Source of the DNA: Syngnathus acus
Lineage: Eukaryota; Chordata; Actinopteri; Syngnathiformes; Syngnathidae
Reading direction: 5' to 3'
NCBI RefSeq assembly: GCF_901709675.1
Contig: NC_051095.1
Location: 26,581,956-26,645,955, forward strand
DNA length: 64,000 nucleotides
Position numbers and translations under genes: made by a program. The first letter of the stretch is position 1, and each line of letters starts with the position of its first letter. Below, piece by piece: positions 31,388-41,583 of the stretch. The notes beneath the pieces were generated by a model. That model saw only the letters and a list, made by a program, of their open reading frames with translations, did no database searches and was not told the origin of the DNA.

Positions 31388-31760
31388 TTTAACACTAGAA
31401 GGTTTGTGGGTGGCTTTAGCGTATAACTGTATCTGAAAGCTCAGCGCGCAAATTACAAGAATGCTGACGTCACAGTCCATACTCGAAATTCGGCACTGAT
31501 AGAGCGTGGAGTGCGCCGGTTCCGTACTACTGAGTACATACACGCACTTGTGAGTGTGCACCGAGCTTTCTGACACGGCTTCCGGGTGTAAATGCGTGGG
31601 TTGGCGCTTCCCCATCTACAGGGGAAACAGTCATTGCAGGGAAAATGACCCCCAAAAAAGTTTAATAATACAATTTATTCAGGTTTGGCAGGCCAGATTA
31701 AACGGCCCCGTGGGCCGGATGTGGCCCGCGGGCCGTAGTTTGCCCATGTATGGGCTCGAG

Positions 31761-32796
31761 CAGGGGTGGGCAAACTTTTTGACTTGCGGGCCGAATTGGG
31801 TTCTAAATTTTGACCGGGGGGCCGAACCAGGAGCAGATGGATGTAGTGTTTGTGTGAAGTAATATAAATGACATGTAAAGGTCATTGCATAAAAGGTTTT
31901 TACTTTTAGTAGATACTAAAGCATGGATATTAAAAAAAGCTTTTTGAAAACAAATGCATTTATTAACAGCATTAAAAAAATATTTCACCAAAAAACTACT
32001 ATCAGTGATTCTTATTAAATACGACACTGTTATGATGAATAACATTTTCCATCACTTCAGCGCCTGCAGGTCAGATTTATGAAATATGTTTATCTAATGA
32101 GGCGAAATCACATCCAACGGCAAACATTCTGACCAAATACATCATCTTGAAGAATCAGTAAAAGAATACATCTAAATAAAGTAATAAAGAAATCAATAGT
32201 ATTGTTGGTTTCCCTTTTTTGCTAGTGCATCATAGTCTGGAGTAAAATTTGTTGTGGTAATTCTTAGGATAGAGCCGAGGTGTCGGTCCGTTAACCTAGA
32301 TCTGTGACAGGCTTTGTTGACGCTCATGTGGCTGAACGTCTTCTCACACTCGTAGGTCGAGCCAAATTGTCCACTCTTTTTTAACATTCGGCACTCAGTG
32401 TCCACCTTTCTTTTCTTCGGGCCACTCATTTTAATGGAAGGATTCCAGGGGAAGGTTTGTGGGTGGCATTAGCGTAACACTGTATCTGAAAACTCAGCGC
32501 GCGAATTACGAGAATATTGACGTCACAGCCTACACTCGAAATTCGGCACTGATAGATGAAATTACTACGTACTACTGAGTACGCACACGCACTTGTGAGT
32601 GTGCACCGAGCTTTCTGACACGGCTCCCGGGATTAATGCGCGGGCGGGCGCTTCCCCATCTACTGGGGAAACATAGTAATTGCAGGGAAAATGACCCCAA
32701 AAAAATTAATAATACAATTTATTCCGGTTTGGCGGGCCGGATTAAACGGCCCCGTGGGCCGGATGTGGCCCGCGGGCCGTAGTTTGCCCATGTCTG
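31761..32796 (-). mobile_element. hAT deletion derivative (family D), copy 3, no passenger (1036 bp)
   Basis: Starts CAGGGGTGGGCAAACT and ends gtttgcccatgtctg. Flanked by GGCTCGAG (31753-31760) and GGCTAGAG (32797-32804), one mismatch. It shares its left duplication with copy 2, so the two elements abut through a single 8-bp word. It has no LINE passenger, so it is a nearer relative of the pre-capture form. Confidence 0.9.
32193..32429 (-). CDS. Short fused hAT transposase-derived ORF, copy 3 (78 codons)
   Basis: MSGPKKRKVDTECRMLKKSG, then TYECEKTFSHMSVNKACHRS and LTDRHLGSILRITTTNFTPD, ending DALAKKGNQQYY. The same N-plus-C fusion as in copies 1 and 2 with independent substitutions and an open frame. 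Function unknown. Confidence 0.5.
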   Translation of the reverse strand: MSGPKKRKVDTECRMLKKSGQFGSTYECEKTFSHMSVNKACHRSRLTDRHLGSILRITTTNFTPDYDALAKKGNQQYY

Positions 32797-32804
32797 GGCT
32801 AGAG

Positions 32805-33108
32805 TGACCTCAGGTGGAGTCTGCGGCGAAAAAAACCCATGGCAGAGGAGAGGAGGTCCTAGACATCAATCGCACGGGGAGGACAAGACAAGTTCTTTGT
32901 TGGCAGTCCAGTTGAAGGACATCAAAACACGCACCAATTATCCTCGTCTGTGAAACTTCAGCCTCAAGATGGGAGGACACAAGCATTCCTGAATTACCGA
33001 CACAGCAGGATCAATTTGATCAGCCTCACACACAATTATCTCCATGGCTGCCAACAACCAAGAACACACACAAACAAATAGCAAGGCACGCCCTTTTGTT
33101 GAAATGTA
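32805..33108. other. Unassigned sequence between two hAT elements
   Basis: About 300 bp without recognisable coding sequence or repeat; ordinary intron DNA as far as I can see. Confidence 0.4.
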
Positions 33109-33116
33109 CTCTAGAA

Positions 33117-33979
33117 CAGTGGTCCCCAAACTTTTTTGCACCACGGACCGGTTACGTGTCAGAAATATTTTCGCGGACCGGCCTTTATATAAATAAATAA
33201 TACATTTATATAAATAAATAACACATTTATAATAAATATATAAATACGATGAAATAAAATGATACGACTGGCATAAAAACAAGTATAAATGACAAAAATA
33301 AAACTCACCGTTACGTTGAATTAGTGGGAGCACTGAGCTTGTTTCTCAGAAATGATCCCATCTAGGCGTAATCAGAGACAATGACAATGTTTGTCTTTTA
33401 ATGCAGGATGCTTGGTCTCCATGTGCCGAAGCAGTTTTGAAGGCTTCATTGCCTCGTTAGCTAGCCTGTCGCCACATATTATGCAGAGTGGTCTTGGCGC
33501 GTCAGAGTTACCTGTGGCGATAAATCCATATTTTAAGTAGGACTCCAGAAATTTTCTTTTAAATGCAGCTTTCCTTTTCTTAGAAGTCGAAGCCTCTTCT
33601 TCTTCTGTCTCCTCATTGGGCTTTTTTCCCTTTCCGAAGTAGCTTTCCAAACATCTCGGTTTCTTGCTAATTTTTGCTTGCTTCGCGGGCTCGACTGAGG
33701 TGACATGTCACGTGACCGAGACAAGGGTCTTGACCTGAACCGATGGATGTAATTGGGAGAGAATCGCCAGTTTTTTTATATTTTTCAAAATAAATTCTTA
33801 CTCATTTTTGCTAGCTTTGCGGGCTCGACTGGGTAAACATGTCACGTGACCGGATCTGAATTAATTGATCGTCGATAAAAAAAAAAAAAAGTTTTTGTTT
33901 TCCTCTGCGGCTTGGCGGCCCGGTACCAAGTGACCCATGGACTGGTACCGGTCCACAGCCCGGTGGTTGGGGACCACTG
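33117..33979 (-). mobile_element. hAT deletion derivative (family E, BED-finger), copy 2 (863 bp)
   Basis: Ends cagtggtccccaaac and ggttggggaccactg; perfect target duplication CTCTAGAA (33109-33116 and 33980-33987). Same structure as copy 1 at 15704 without the SINE. It carries the BED-finger frame at 33372-33650 on the minus strand. Confidence 0.94.
33372..33650 (-). pseudogene. BED-finger ORF of hAT family E, copy 2 (start codon lost)
   Basis: The same protein as at 16336: FGKGKKPNEETEEEEASTSK, then LCIICGDRLANEAMKPSKLL and RHMETKH, ending KDKHCHCL. The family start ATG (MSKKQ) is ATT here; the first in-frame ATG is internal (MESYFGKG). The finger residues are all kept. Catalytic domain absent. 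Confidence 0.6.
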
Positions 33980-34247
33980 CTCTAGAAAGACTGTGTCAGA
34001 GAAATGCATTCTTTTGTCACTCTGTATCACTACCGTTGCGGTTAGGGACAGATGTGACCCGTAGCTCTGCTTAGAAAATTGACTTGCTGTAACTAGACCA
34101 TTTTGGTAGGAATAAATACTTGTGTCACTGGCGCAATAGACGAGTGCGTGTGTTAATTCCTGCACCCACCCAACAAGCACCTCGAAAATCAATAAGAATT
34201 CATTTGTCGATTGGTCATTCAAAAAGAGTGGATTTTTTCGACTTCAC

Positions 34248-34505
34248 TCTAAGAAAGCCAGTGCAAAAAGCGGTGAGGGTAATCAGGAGAGGATGTAACG
34301 AATGTAGAAATTAAGCAAGTTTTTGTTTTCCGCCTTCACTCCTAAGAAAGCTAGTGCAAAAAGCGGTGAGGGTAGTCAGGAGAGGGTGTAGCAAATGTAG
34401 AAATTAAGCACGTTGTTTTTTCCGCCTTCACTCCTGAAAAAGCTAGCACAAAAAGCGGTGAGGGTAGTCAGGAGAGGGTGTAGCGAATGTAGAAATTAAG
34501 CACAG
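34248..34505. repeat. Minisatellite, three units of 92-94 bp
   Basis: Units containing gcaaaaagcggtgagggta and tgtagaaattaagca start near 34250, 34344 and 34438. They are about 90 percent alike by eye. Not CRISPR: the units are directly adjacent without variable spacers. Confidence 0.9.
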
Positions 34506-36352
34506 TACATAATTCTCCTACTCCCCCCTCACACCCTCCATCTACTCGTCTTTCAAGGTAAAGCACTGAAGAAATGGGGTTGAAATACAAAATGTCTTGC
34601 CTAGCTACAAAAACAGATATGCTCAAACCTCATTGAATAAAGTACATAAGCAGACAAGTATATTCACATATCAAATCAATAAAAGAAACATTTTAAGCAA
34701 ATAATTTTACCTACACACCAAATCAATAAAGGAGACATAACTAGACATTTTTGATAGGTGGTAATGACAAAAGTTTTTATAACTTGATCTGATATGTATT
34801 TCTGTGCACTTTGAAATAACAAATCTTTTTTGATTTATTGACTGAATAGCTTAATGACCCTTAAGGAACTGTTTAATGCATGCCTGATGTTTTTCTAAAT
34901 CACAGACACTGCTAAAGTTGTCTAAAAATGATCAGTACTTGATTATATCTTATGTTTTGATTAATGCTAGATGTGACGTCATATGTTGCCTAATGCTAGA
35001 CGCCAGCTTTGGATTACTACTGAACGTTCTGGACAGAAGGAAATGTTTTGCCTAACAATGAAAAGATATGGTTGGAAGCATGATTAAACTAAGAATGTGA
35101 TGAAGTAAGCGAGTACTTGGAGTGTCAAAAGAACAAACAAACAAAATGATCAGAAAATGGTAAGAACTTTGCATAGCCAGGGAACATTAACAAATTGATG
35201 ATAACACACCCAAAAGTTCACATAATTCCGTACAAAATGACAAAATTGAAAAGATGATGAATGGACGGTGTGCGGCAGTGGGTGAAGTGGATGTATGTGC
35301 AAGAATGGTTTACAGGAAGGACACTTGGAGATAAAACCGGTAGAGGTGCCAGAGGGAGAGCGGCAGGAGGAAAACAACCAAGAACCCGGCCAAAGGTGAT
35401 CGCCAAGGCCGAAAGACGGGATGGAAAACAACAGCCCCCACACACACTGAATCGCCCATAATCAGCACCCACCCCCACGGAACCAGCTCTCACCGAACCA
35501 GCACCCACTCCCGTGGAATCATACTCTCCTGCGAACTTGCCACTCACACTGGTATGTGCAACTGAATATAAGCTGACCAAAGAACCTTGAACGTTGCCTT
35601 TTCTGAATGGAGACTTTCTGCTCTTGAGCATGGTCGCACGAAAGGCCCAGCGCTGTATTGTATTTTTCCTGAAAACAGAGCTTTCTTAACAAGAATTGTG
35701 ATTGAACTCAACCAACCTGTGTAAGTCTAAATTTTTTTTCGGTGTCTTAGCCTTTTCCTAAAACTGAAGAAATAAAACGAGCACGCAGTGAGTAAATTGG
35801 ATAACAGTTGATTGGCTATGGCTTTTGCCGTGAGACGCGGATAGCGCGCTTCCCAAACTGTGGACCAAATCCAACAGCACTTAAACAAAAATTTTACATT
35901 TTACATTCCTTCTGATGGGAAGATGTTCCTACCTATGAACGGAACGAATTAAGTTTGTTAGTAGAGGTCTCACTATAGTGACAAAATTATGTAGATTGTA
36001 AATTTTCCACATTTCTACATTTCCTGCCTGGACATTGTGAAGCTCCACTTCACAAAAGAACCGGTCGAAGTGAATGGTGGCCGTTCATGGGATGACCTGC
36101 TGCTGAACTGTTAGAAGGTAAGGTGGACAGTGAGCCCAAATTTCTTCCATCGCAACAGCCGCTCAATGTCCAAGGTGAAAAGGCTGCCTGGCTGCCATGA
36201 AACCAAGTGCATCACTTGGAATTTGATCAAACATTAACTTGAACTTTTATGCTAGCTTCAGCAAGATGCTTAATTTCAACAAGTCTGCAGTCCTACTTTC
36301 TTTCTTACTCAACTTGGAGAAATCACAATACCAAGGTCCTCTCAGCAGCATA
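34506..36352. other. Mostly unassigned, AT-rich intron
   Basis: I find no supported gene. A stretch at 35260-35560 is open on both strands and compositionally odd (arginine/proline-rich in one reading), perhaps from an old LTR retrotransposon, but no domain is recognisable. 35935-35990 resembles a mariner-like terminus (gttagtagaggtctcactat). Confidence 0.4.
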
Positions 36353-37076
36353 TTCAAGATTCAAGAGTTTTTATTCGCCATGTTTGAGCGTGCCAAACAA
36401 GGAATTTGACTTCGGTAAATCACACCCTCTGTTCAACATTTAGGTGACTAACAACACTCAGGACATGTGAAAAATGGCAAATATTCTCAAACATCCCCTG
36501 ATCTTAAACTCCCATAAGGGCAAGGAAAAACTCAAAACTCCAGCTAGGGGAAATGAGAAACCTTGAGAAGAGACCACAGATGGGAAGGTCCCTCTTCCAG
36601 GATGACCAGGCTGCAATGGATGCAGAGAGGACACATAGTACAAACAGTGTAGACAAATTCAAAAAGGTGTGGAGAGCAGGATGTTATTGCACAGTAATGA
36701 CTCTGAGACTCTAAGAGTGGTGTGAGTTCATCAGAGCAACAGCCTGGGGGAAGAAGCTGTCTCTGTGTCTGCTGGTTTTGGCGTACCGAGCTCTATAACG
36801 CCGTCCGGAGGGGAGTAGTTCAAACAGACTGCAACCTGGGTGAGAAGGGTCTGTAGAGATGTTCCTTGCACGTTTCCTGGTCCTGGACAGGTACAAGTCT
36901 TGGATAGATGGGAGGTTGATTCCAATGATCTTTTCTGCAGTCCTGATTGTCCGTTGCAGTCTGTGCTTGTCTTGTTTGGAGGCCGATCCAAACCAGACAG
37001 TGATGGAGGTGCAGAGGACAGACTGGATGATGGCAGTGTGGAAGGTCTTCAGAAGCTCTCGCGGCAGGTTGAACTT
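36353..37076 (-). pseudogene. LINE family 2, 5'-truncated copy, reverse orientation
   Basis: Minus strand: coding end LYLSRTRKRARNISTDPSHP, GCSLFELLPSGRRYRARYAK, DSFFPQAVALMNSHHS and a stop, then the 3' UTR to the tail (ttcaagattcaagag at 36354). It lacks the frameshift seen in the hAT passengers, so it is an independent insertion. Confidence 0.88.
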
Positions 37077-37095
37077 ATATATAAATAGTCTAGCC

Positions 37096-37230
37096 CAGGG
37101 GTGGCCAACCAGTCAGAGACTAAGAGCCATATTTTTTTACTGTGTACCGCAAAGAGCCACATCCCATTGTAGTTCTTTGCTCCACAATCATGGAATTCAA
37201 TTGCTTATCATGAACCTTTCATCTTTTGTG
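37096..37230 (+). mobile_element. hAT terminal fragment
   Basis: CAGGGGTGGCCAACCAGTCA, then gactaagagccatatttttt. A matching inverted end lies at 61398-61452 (gggctcttagtctctgacta). Only one terminus is visible here; extent uncertain. Confidence 0.55.
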
Positions 37231-37383
37231 AATAAATACAGTGTAAAATGTAGCCTGGAAATCCCGACTCATTGCTGTGCCAGCGATTGAGTCTGGTGGG
37301 TAGTTGCATCAATTGCACTGAGCAAACAGAGCTGTCTTTTTTTAAAATAAATGATTCCTATACCGTCTGCTGCTGGGAGTTTA

Positions 37384-37403
37384 ATCAATCAATCAATCAA
37401 TTC

Positions 37404-37480
<77 letters not shown>

Positions 37481-37494
37481 CTAATTAATCAATC
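37384..37494. repeat. (AATC)n microsatellite
   Basis: About 27 tetranucleotide units with two interruptions. Confidence 0.97.
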
Positions 37495-37918
37495 ACCTAT
37501 AATGTTGTTACCTGTTTCCAGGCAACGAGACGTACTTAACATTCGCACAAGAAACGTAAAAGTGACCAACAAGGGGAGACCGTGCCGACAGGTGTGTCGG
37601 CATTCGCCATTATGGCGCTATGAGATCTTAGAAAGAGAACACAAGGGAGGAGGGAGGAAAAAGTTGGGGCTCAAATTACTCATGAAGGGTAATTTGAGTC
37701 TAGAAAAAAACTTCAGCACGAACAGCACAGATCAAAGATGTAGTATACCGGGAAGTATACTTGTCAACGGCACCCAGTGCTATTCCTAATTAACGTGGCA
37801 CCTTCGGAAGGATTTCCGGTAGTAACCCCACCCCGTGCAACCAACCACAACATATTCACGTCTTTGGAATTTATGTGCAATATACATAATGTAGTAATTT
37901 TACTAGAATAAACAGGGG
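37495..37918. other. Unassigned intron sequence
   Basis: No supported gene or repeat. Contains a 17-bp near-inverted motif (ctcaaattactcatgaagggtaatttgag) at 37671-37700 that could form a small hairpin. Confidence 0.4.
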
Positions 37919-38266
37919 GGCGCCGCCCGGTTATGCACTGGTTAGCACGTCCGCCTCACAGTTCAGAGGGTGTAGGTTCGATTCCACTTCCGGCCCTCCC
38001 TGTGTAGAGTTTGCATGGTCTCCCCGTGCCTGCGTGGGTTTTCTCCGGGCACTCCGTCTTCCTCCCACCGCCCGAAATCATGCATGGTAGGCTGATTGAG
38101 CACTTCAAATTGCCCGTAGGTGTAAGTGCGAGTGCGGATGGTTGTTTTTTTCTCTGTGTGCTGGCAATCGGTTCAGGGTGTCCCGCGCCTACTGCTCGAT
38201 GACTGCTGGGATAGGCTCCAGCACGCCCGCGGTGACAAGTGGTACAGAAAATGGATGGATGGATAA
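37919..38266 (+). mobile_element. tRNA-derived SINE (family B)
   Basis: Head with tgcactggttagcacgtccg (box A) and gtgtaggttcgattccactt (box B). The body has gtttgcatggtctccccgtg and cgtgggttttctccgggcac, followed by gggataggctccagcacgcc and the tail aaaatggatggatggata. A very common fish SINE arrangement. Confidence 0.9.
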
Positions 38267-38439
38267 ACAGGGGAGCATGTACAAAATTAGACACAGGAAC
38301 TATTGGTGGAGCTTGTACATTGTGAAGTGGAAGGGACAACTGCATTAGCACTGCCAGGCTGTGATGCAATAGAGGGGGCAGGATGAGTTTGCTGCATCAC
38401 TCGGTGCTGAGGCAGAGGTGGCTGCAGTCTCAGGTGACC

Positions 38440-39261
38440 CAGCTCAGTGGCCGAGTGGTAGAGTGTCCTCCCTGAGACTGGAAGGTTGTGGGTTCAAACC
38501 CCGGCCGGGTCATACCAAAGACAATGGGACCCATTGCCTCCCTGCTTGGCACTCAGCATTAAGGGTTCGAATTGGGGGTGTAGCGTCTTGAGGAAACGCG
38601 TAGTTAAACCACCAGCAAAGAACCCAGGAGACTGTACTAGCTTGTAATTTTCTTTACTGAGCGGTGAAAACTGCAACAGACGTTACATAGTGTCAGCCAA
38701 TGGCTGATGAGAACATGAAAATAAAGTGCGCTCATCCAATACAATTTACAAAATAATAGCAAAATATCAGCGTAAACATTAAGATTAAAACGACACACGA
38801 CTTACGGCATTGCCTTGTTAATGAATCACAGCAGATGGCAACAGATGTAAGTCTGACCGCATTCCACAGCATGGCTACTTGATAACATCCTGGAGACGGC
38901 TCAGCGAAACCGGAAGTAGCGCGGCGAAACCGGAAGTAGCGCTTCACAACAATACTTTTCAACTTAAACTATGAATTATCTATTATTACAAGATCGAAAT
39001 GATTACTTAACTTATTAGAACATTTTTACAACATTGTAACCATATGAAATTATTTATTGATGAAATTACAGCCTTAAAGGCAACACAGGGGGGTTAGATC
39101 ACCAAATGATTCCCGAGCGCGGCACCGCTGCTGCTCACTGCTCCCCTCTCCCTCAGGGGATGGATCAAAATCACACGGGGATGGCTTAAATGCAGAGGAC
39201 AAATTTCACCACACCCAGCTGTGTGTGTGATGATCATTGGTACTTTAACTTTAACTTTAAC
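38440..39261 (+). mobile_element. tRNA-derived SINE (family A), copy 3, split by a solo LTR
   Basis: Head at 38440-38515 (ggttgtgggttcaaaccccg), body to 38578, then the LTR, then body 39088-39240 (gattcccgagcgcggcaccg) and the tail (ctttaa)n. Opposite orientation to copies 1 and 2. Confidence 0.9.
38579..39087. mobile_element. Solo LTR, 509 bp, in the G-run of the SINE
   Basis: Begins TGTAGCGTCTTGAGG and ends AAGGCAACACA (TG...CA). It is flanked by GGGGG on both sides (38574-38578 and 39088-39092), a 5-bp duplication of the SINE's G-run. aataaag near 38720 could be a poly(A) signal. No internal retroelement genes; the SINE lines up across it perfectly. Confidence 0.85.
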
Positions 39262-39660
39262 CCAGGACTTACAGAGGTGCAAAATAATTATTTCAGAAGT
39301 TGGTCTGAAAAGAAAAGATGAGGATATTTGGTGATGGTTTTACATTATATTAATCAAATTGCTGTTGACGGTGAAACAATAATGGCATAACCTTAAAACC
39401 ATAATAGCAGCCAAAATTTTAACCTGCCTCAACATTCTAAACACAACAGCAAACAAATATATTAAGGGCTGCGTCATTGTAATATTTCAAATTGCACCAA
39501 TCTTTAAATTGGAAAATATAGATATATACTGTGTAACAAATATGGGGTAATTAAGATTGAAACTAATTAAATAATTAACTAATTATCAATTAGTTGTCAA
39601 ATAATTAATTATTGGGTTAATGCGTCAGAAATCAATCAATCAACCGCCACTAGGGGCACC
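39262..39660. other. Unassigned AT-rich intron
   Basis: No gene or known repeat recognised. Confidence 0.4.
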
Positions 39661-39790
39661 ACATTGTTTTTCTCTTTATGGTTTAAGAAAGCTTAAACAA
39701 CGAAAAACCTGAAATCAGTTCTCAGATCCAAATTTTCTCTTTACAGTTTAAGAACCCTTAAACAACAAAAGACCTGAAATAAGTTCTCAG
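39661..39790. repeat. Imperfect tandem duplication of about 67 bp
   Basis: ttctctttatggtttaagaa-gcttaaacaac and gacctgaaat-agttctcag occur twice (39669 and 39735). Confidence 0.7.
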
Positions 39791-39856
39791 CCTCAAAGGC
39801 GGCCACAGGTAATAGAATGAGTTTGGTTGGAAAAACTTAGAGGTCCCTAACTTTAG

Positions 39857-39857
<1 letters not shown>

Positions 39858-39898
<41 letters not shown>

Positions 39899-39957
39899 CA
39901 CACACATGCATGCACACACATGCACACACACACACACACAGACACACACACACACGC
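39858..39957. repeat. (CA)n microsatellite at the 3' end of LINE C
   Basis: About 100 bp of CA units with a few interruptions, directly beyond the LINE end at 39958. Confidence 0.95.
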
Positions 39958-41583
39958 TTGCTTGTGGTTGTCCATCGATCCGATGATGACCATCTTCTTT
40001 TATTTGTGAGTCTGCTGATGTTTGAATAGTCCGATCCTGGATCCACAGGTGCGGTTACACACCGGGCATGTGAAGGAGGTGCTGGGGGGAGCCGGGGTGG
40101 CTTGGCGAGCGTGCCTCTTCGCACGCTTTGCTGCACGATGTTGTGTGCGCAGTTCCTCCATGTGATCCACTCCCTGTGAGGAGTGGGAGCGCCAGAGGTC
40201 TTGGCAGCAAGCGAGTTCCTTCAGTGAAGAGGGGTTGATCTGGCATCTCTTCAGGGTGCTCTTCATTTGATCTTTAAACCGCTTCTGCTGCCCACCAGCA
40301 CTGCGTTGGCCCAGGTGTAACTGACCGGAGAGGATTCTGCGTGGTAGTCTATGGCTGGGCATTCGGATGACGTTCCCCATCCACCTGAGTTGACGTTGGG
40401 CCAGGATTGACTCCACGCTACGGCTGCTTGTCCTCTCCAGCACTTCTGTGTGCGGCGCTTTGTCCTTCCATGTGATGCCAAGGATCTTCTGGAGGCATCT
40501 CACATGGAAGGCCTCGAGGCTTCTCAGATGGCGGCTGTAAATAGTCCATGCCTCACATCCATACAGTAGTGCAGTGATGCATACTACTCTGTAGACCAGC
40601 ACTTTGGTGTGGAGTTTGAGGTTCCTGTTCTGAAAAACCCTTCTCCTTAGGCGACCAAAAGAGGCTGATGCTTGCTTGAGGCAATTTTGGATCTCGTCAT
40701 CCATTGAGCAGGTGTCAGACATTATGCTCCCCAGGTATTTGAAGGTGGGCACCGTGAGCAGTTGTTGCCCTGCTGCTGTGAAAGTTATTGTTGGATTTTG
40801 TAAGAGGTCAGCACTGGACTGACAGAGTACCTCTGTCTTCTGGGTGTTGATCGTCAGCCCGATTCTGGTATCTTCAGTTACGGCTGCCGAGAAGATGTTT
40901 TGCCGAGCCTCTGGTGTGTAAGCAACCAGGGCACAGTCATCGGCGTATTGTAGCTCAATGATGGTCTCCGAGGTCAGCTTATTAGTTGCCTGTAGCCTCC
41001 TGATGTTAAACAGTTCACCATCGTGCCTGAAGTCTATGGTAACTCCAGCCTGCTGCTCTATCCTCCTGCGTAGCAGACGAGGAAGATGTTAAAGAGAACT
41101 GGAGCCAGCACACAACCTTGCCGCACTCCAGTTTTTACACCAAAGGGCTCTGTGCTGTGTCTTCCTACTACCACTTGGGCCATCATCCCAGAATGAAACT
41201 GCACAAGGATGATGAGAAACTTGGGTTATCACCCAAATCTCTTCAGGACTTGCCACAGTAGTGTCAAATGCCTTTGAGGGATCGACAAAGGCAATTAACA
41301 AGTCCGTGTGCTGCTCCCGACACTTCTCTTGGAGCTGACGTGCCACAAAGATCATGTCAACTGTCCCCCTGTCTTTCCCAAAACCACACTGCGACTCTGG
41401 GGTGACTCGTTCTGATATTGCTGAGATGAGTCTGCGGAGCATGACCTTGGCAAGGACCTTTCAAGCAGTGGCCAAAAGAGAGATACCCCTACTATTGGAG
41501 CAGATGGATTTATCTCCTTTGTTCTTATAGATGGTAACAATGTTGACGTCTTTCCACTATTGTGGACGCATTCTCGTCTCCAC
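39958..41583 (-). mobile_element. LINE family C (zinc-finger LINE), copy A, 5'-truncated
   Basis: Minus strand. It begins in the reverse transcriptase (SICSNSRGISLLATA near 41500, then MLRRLISAISERVTPESQCG and LLIAFVDPSKAFDT), crosses damaged sequence, and ends in a good C-terminal frame (40000-40752). The 3' UTR (gatggtcatcatcggatcga) ends beside the CA repeat. Copy B lies immediately upstream in the same orientation, so the two are head to tail. Confidence 0.82.
40000..40752 (-). pseudogene. LINE C reverse transcriptase C-terminus with C2H2-like finger
   Basis: 251 open codons: FKYLGSIMSDTCSMDDEIQN, then KVLVYRVVCITALLYGCEAW and LRSLEAFHVRCLQKILGITW. A C-terminal finger follows (FTCPVCNRTCGSRIGLFKHQ, QTHK). 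The last part is a Cys2-His2 pattern; copy B keeps a related one (CSLCERLCGSRIGLYAHEKW). LINEs of RTE/I-like groups in fish end this way in my recollection. The polymerase core upstream is broken. Confidence 0.82.

Larger units (their letters stand above)
29481..31752 (-). mobile_element. hAT deletion derivative (family D) carrying a LINE passenger, copy 2
   Basis: Its ends are taggtgtgggcaaacg and gtttgcccatgtatg. Flanks GGCTAGAG (29473-29480) and GGCTCGAG (31753-31760) are a target duplication with one mismatch. It contains a LINE family 2 fragment at about 29978-30985, with the LINE 3' tail (cttgaatcttgaatct) still present, and the short fused ORF at 31121-31387. Nearly identical to copy 1 including the passenger's frameshift. 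Confidence 0.87.

Noticed and set aside
34248-34505. CRISPR-like repeat array
   Set aside because: Units are contiguous and of about 93 bp with no unique spacers, in a vertebrate genome; a minisatellite explains it.
35218-35631. 137-codon frame on the minus strand as a gene
   Set aside because: Low-complexity Val/Gly/Pro/Ser composition, no domain, and an open frame on the opposite strand as well.
37919-38010. tRNA gene
   Set aside because: Box A and box B are present, but they belong to the tRNA-like head of a SINE; no complete cloverleaf and the SINE body follows. The same applies at 23445, 8990-9105, 16190-16258 and 38440.
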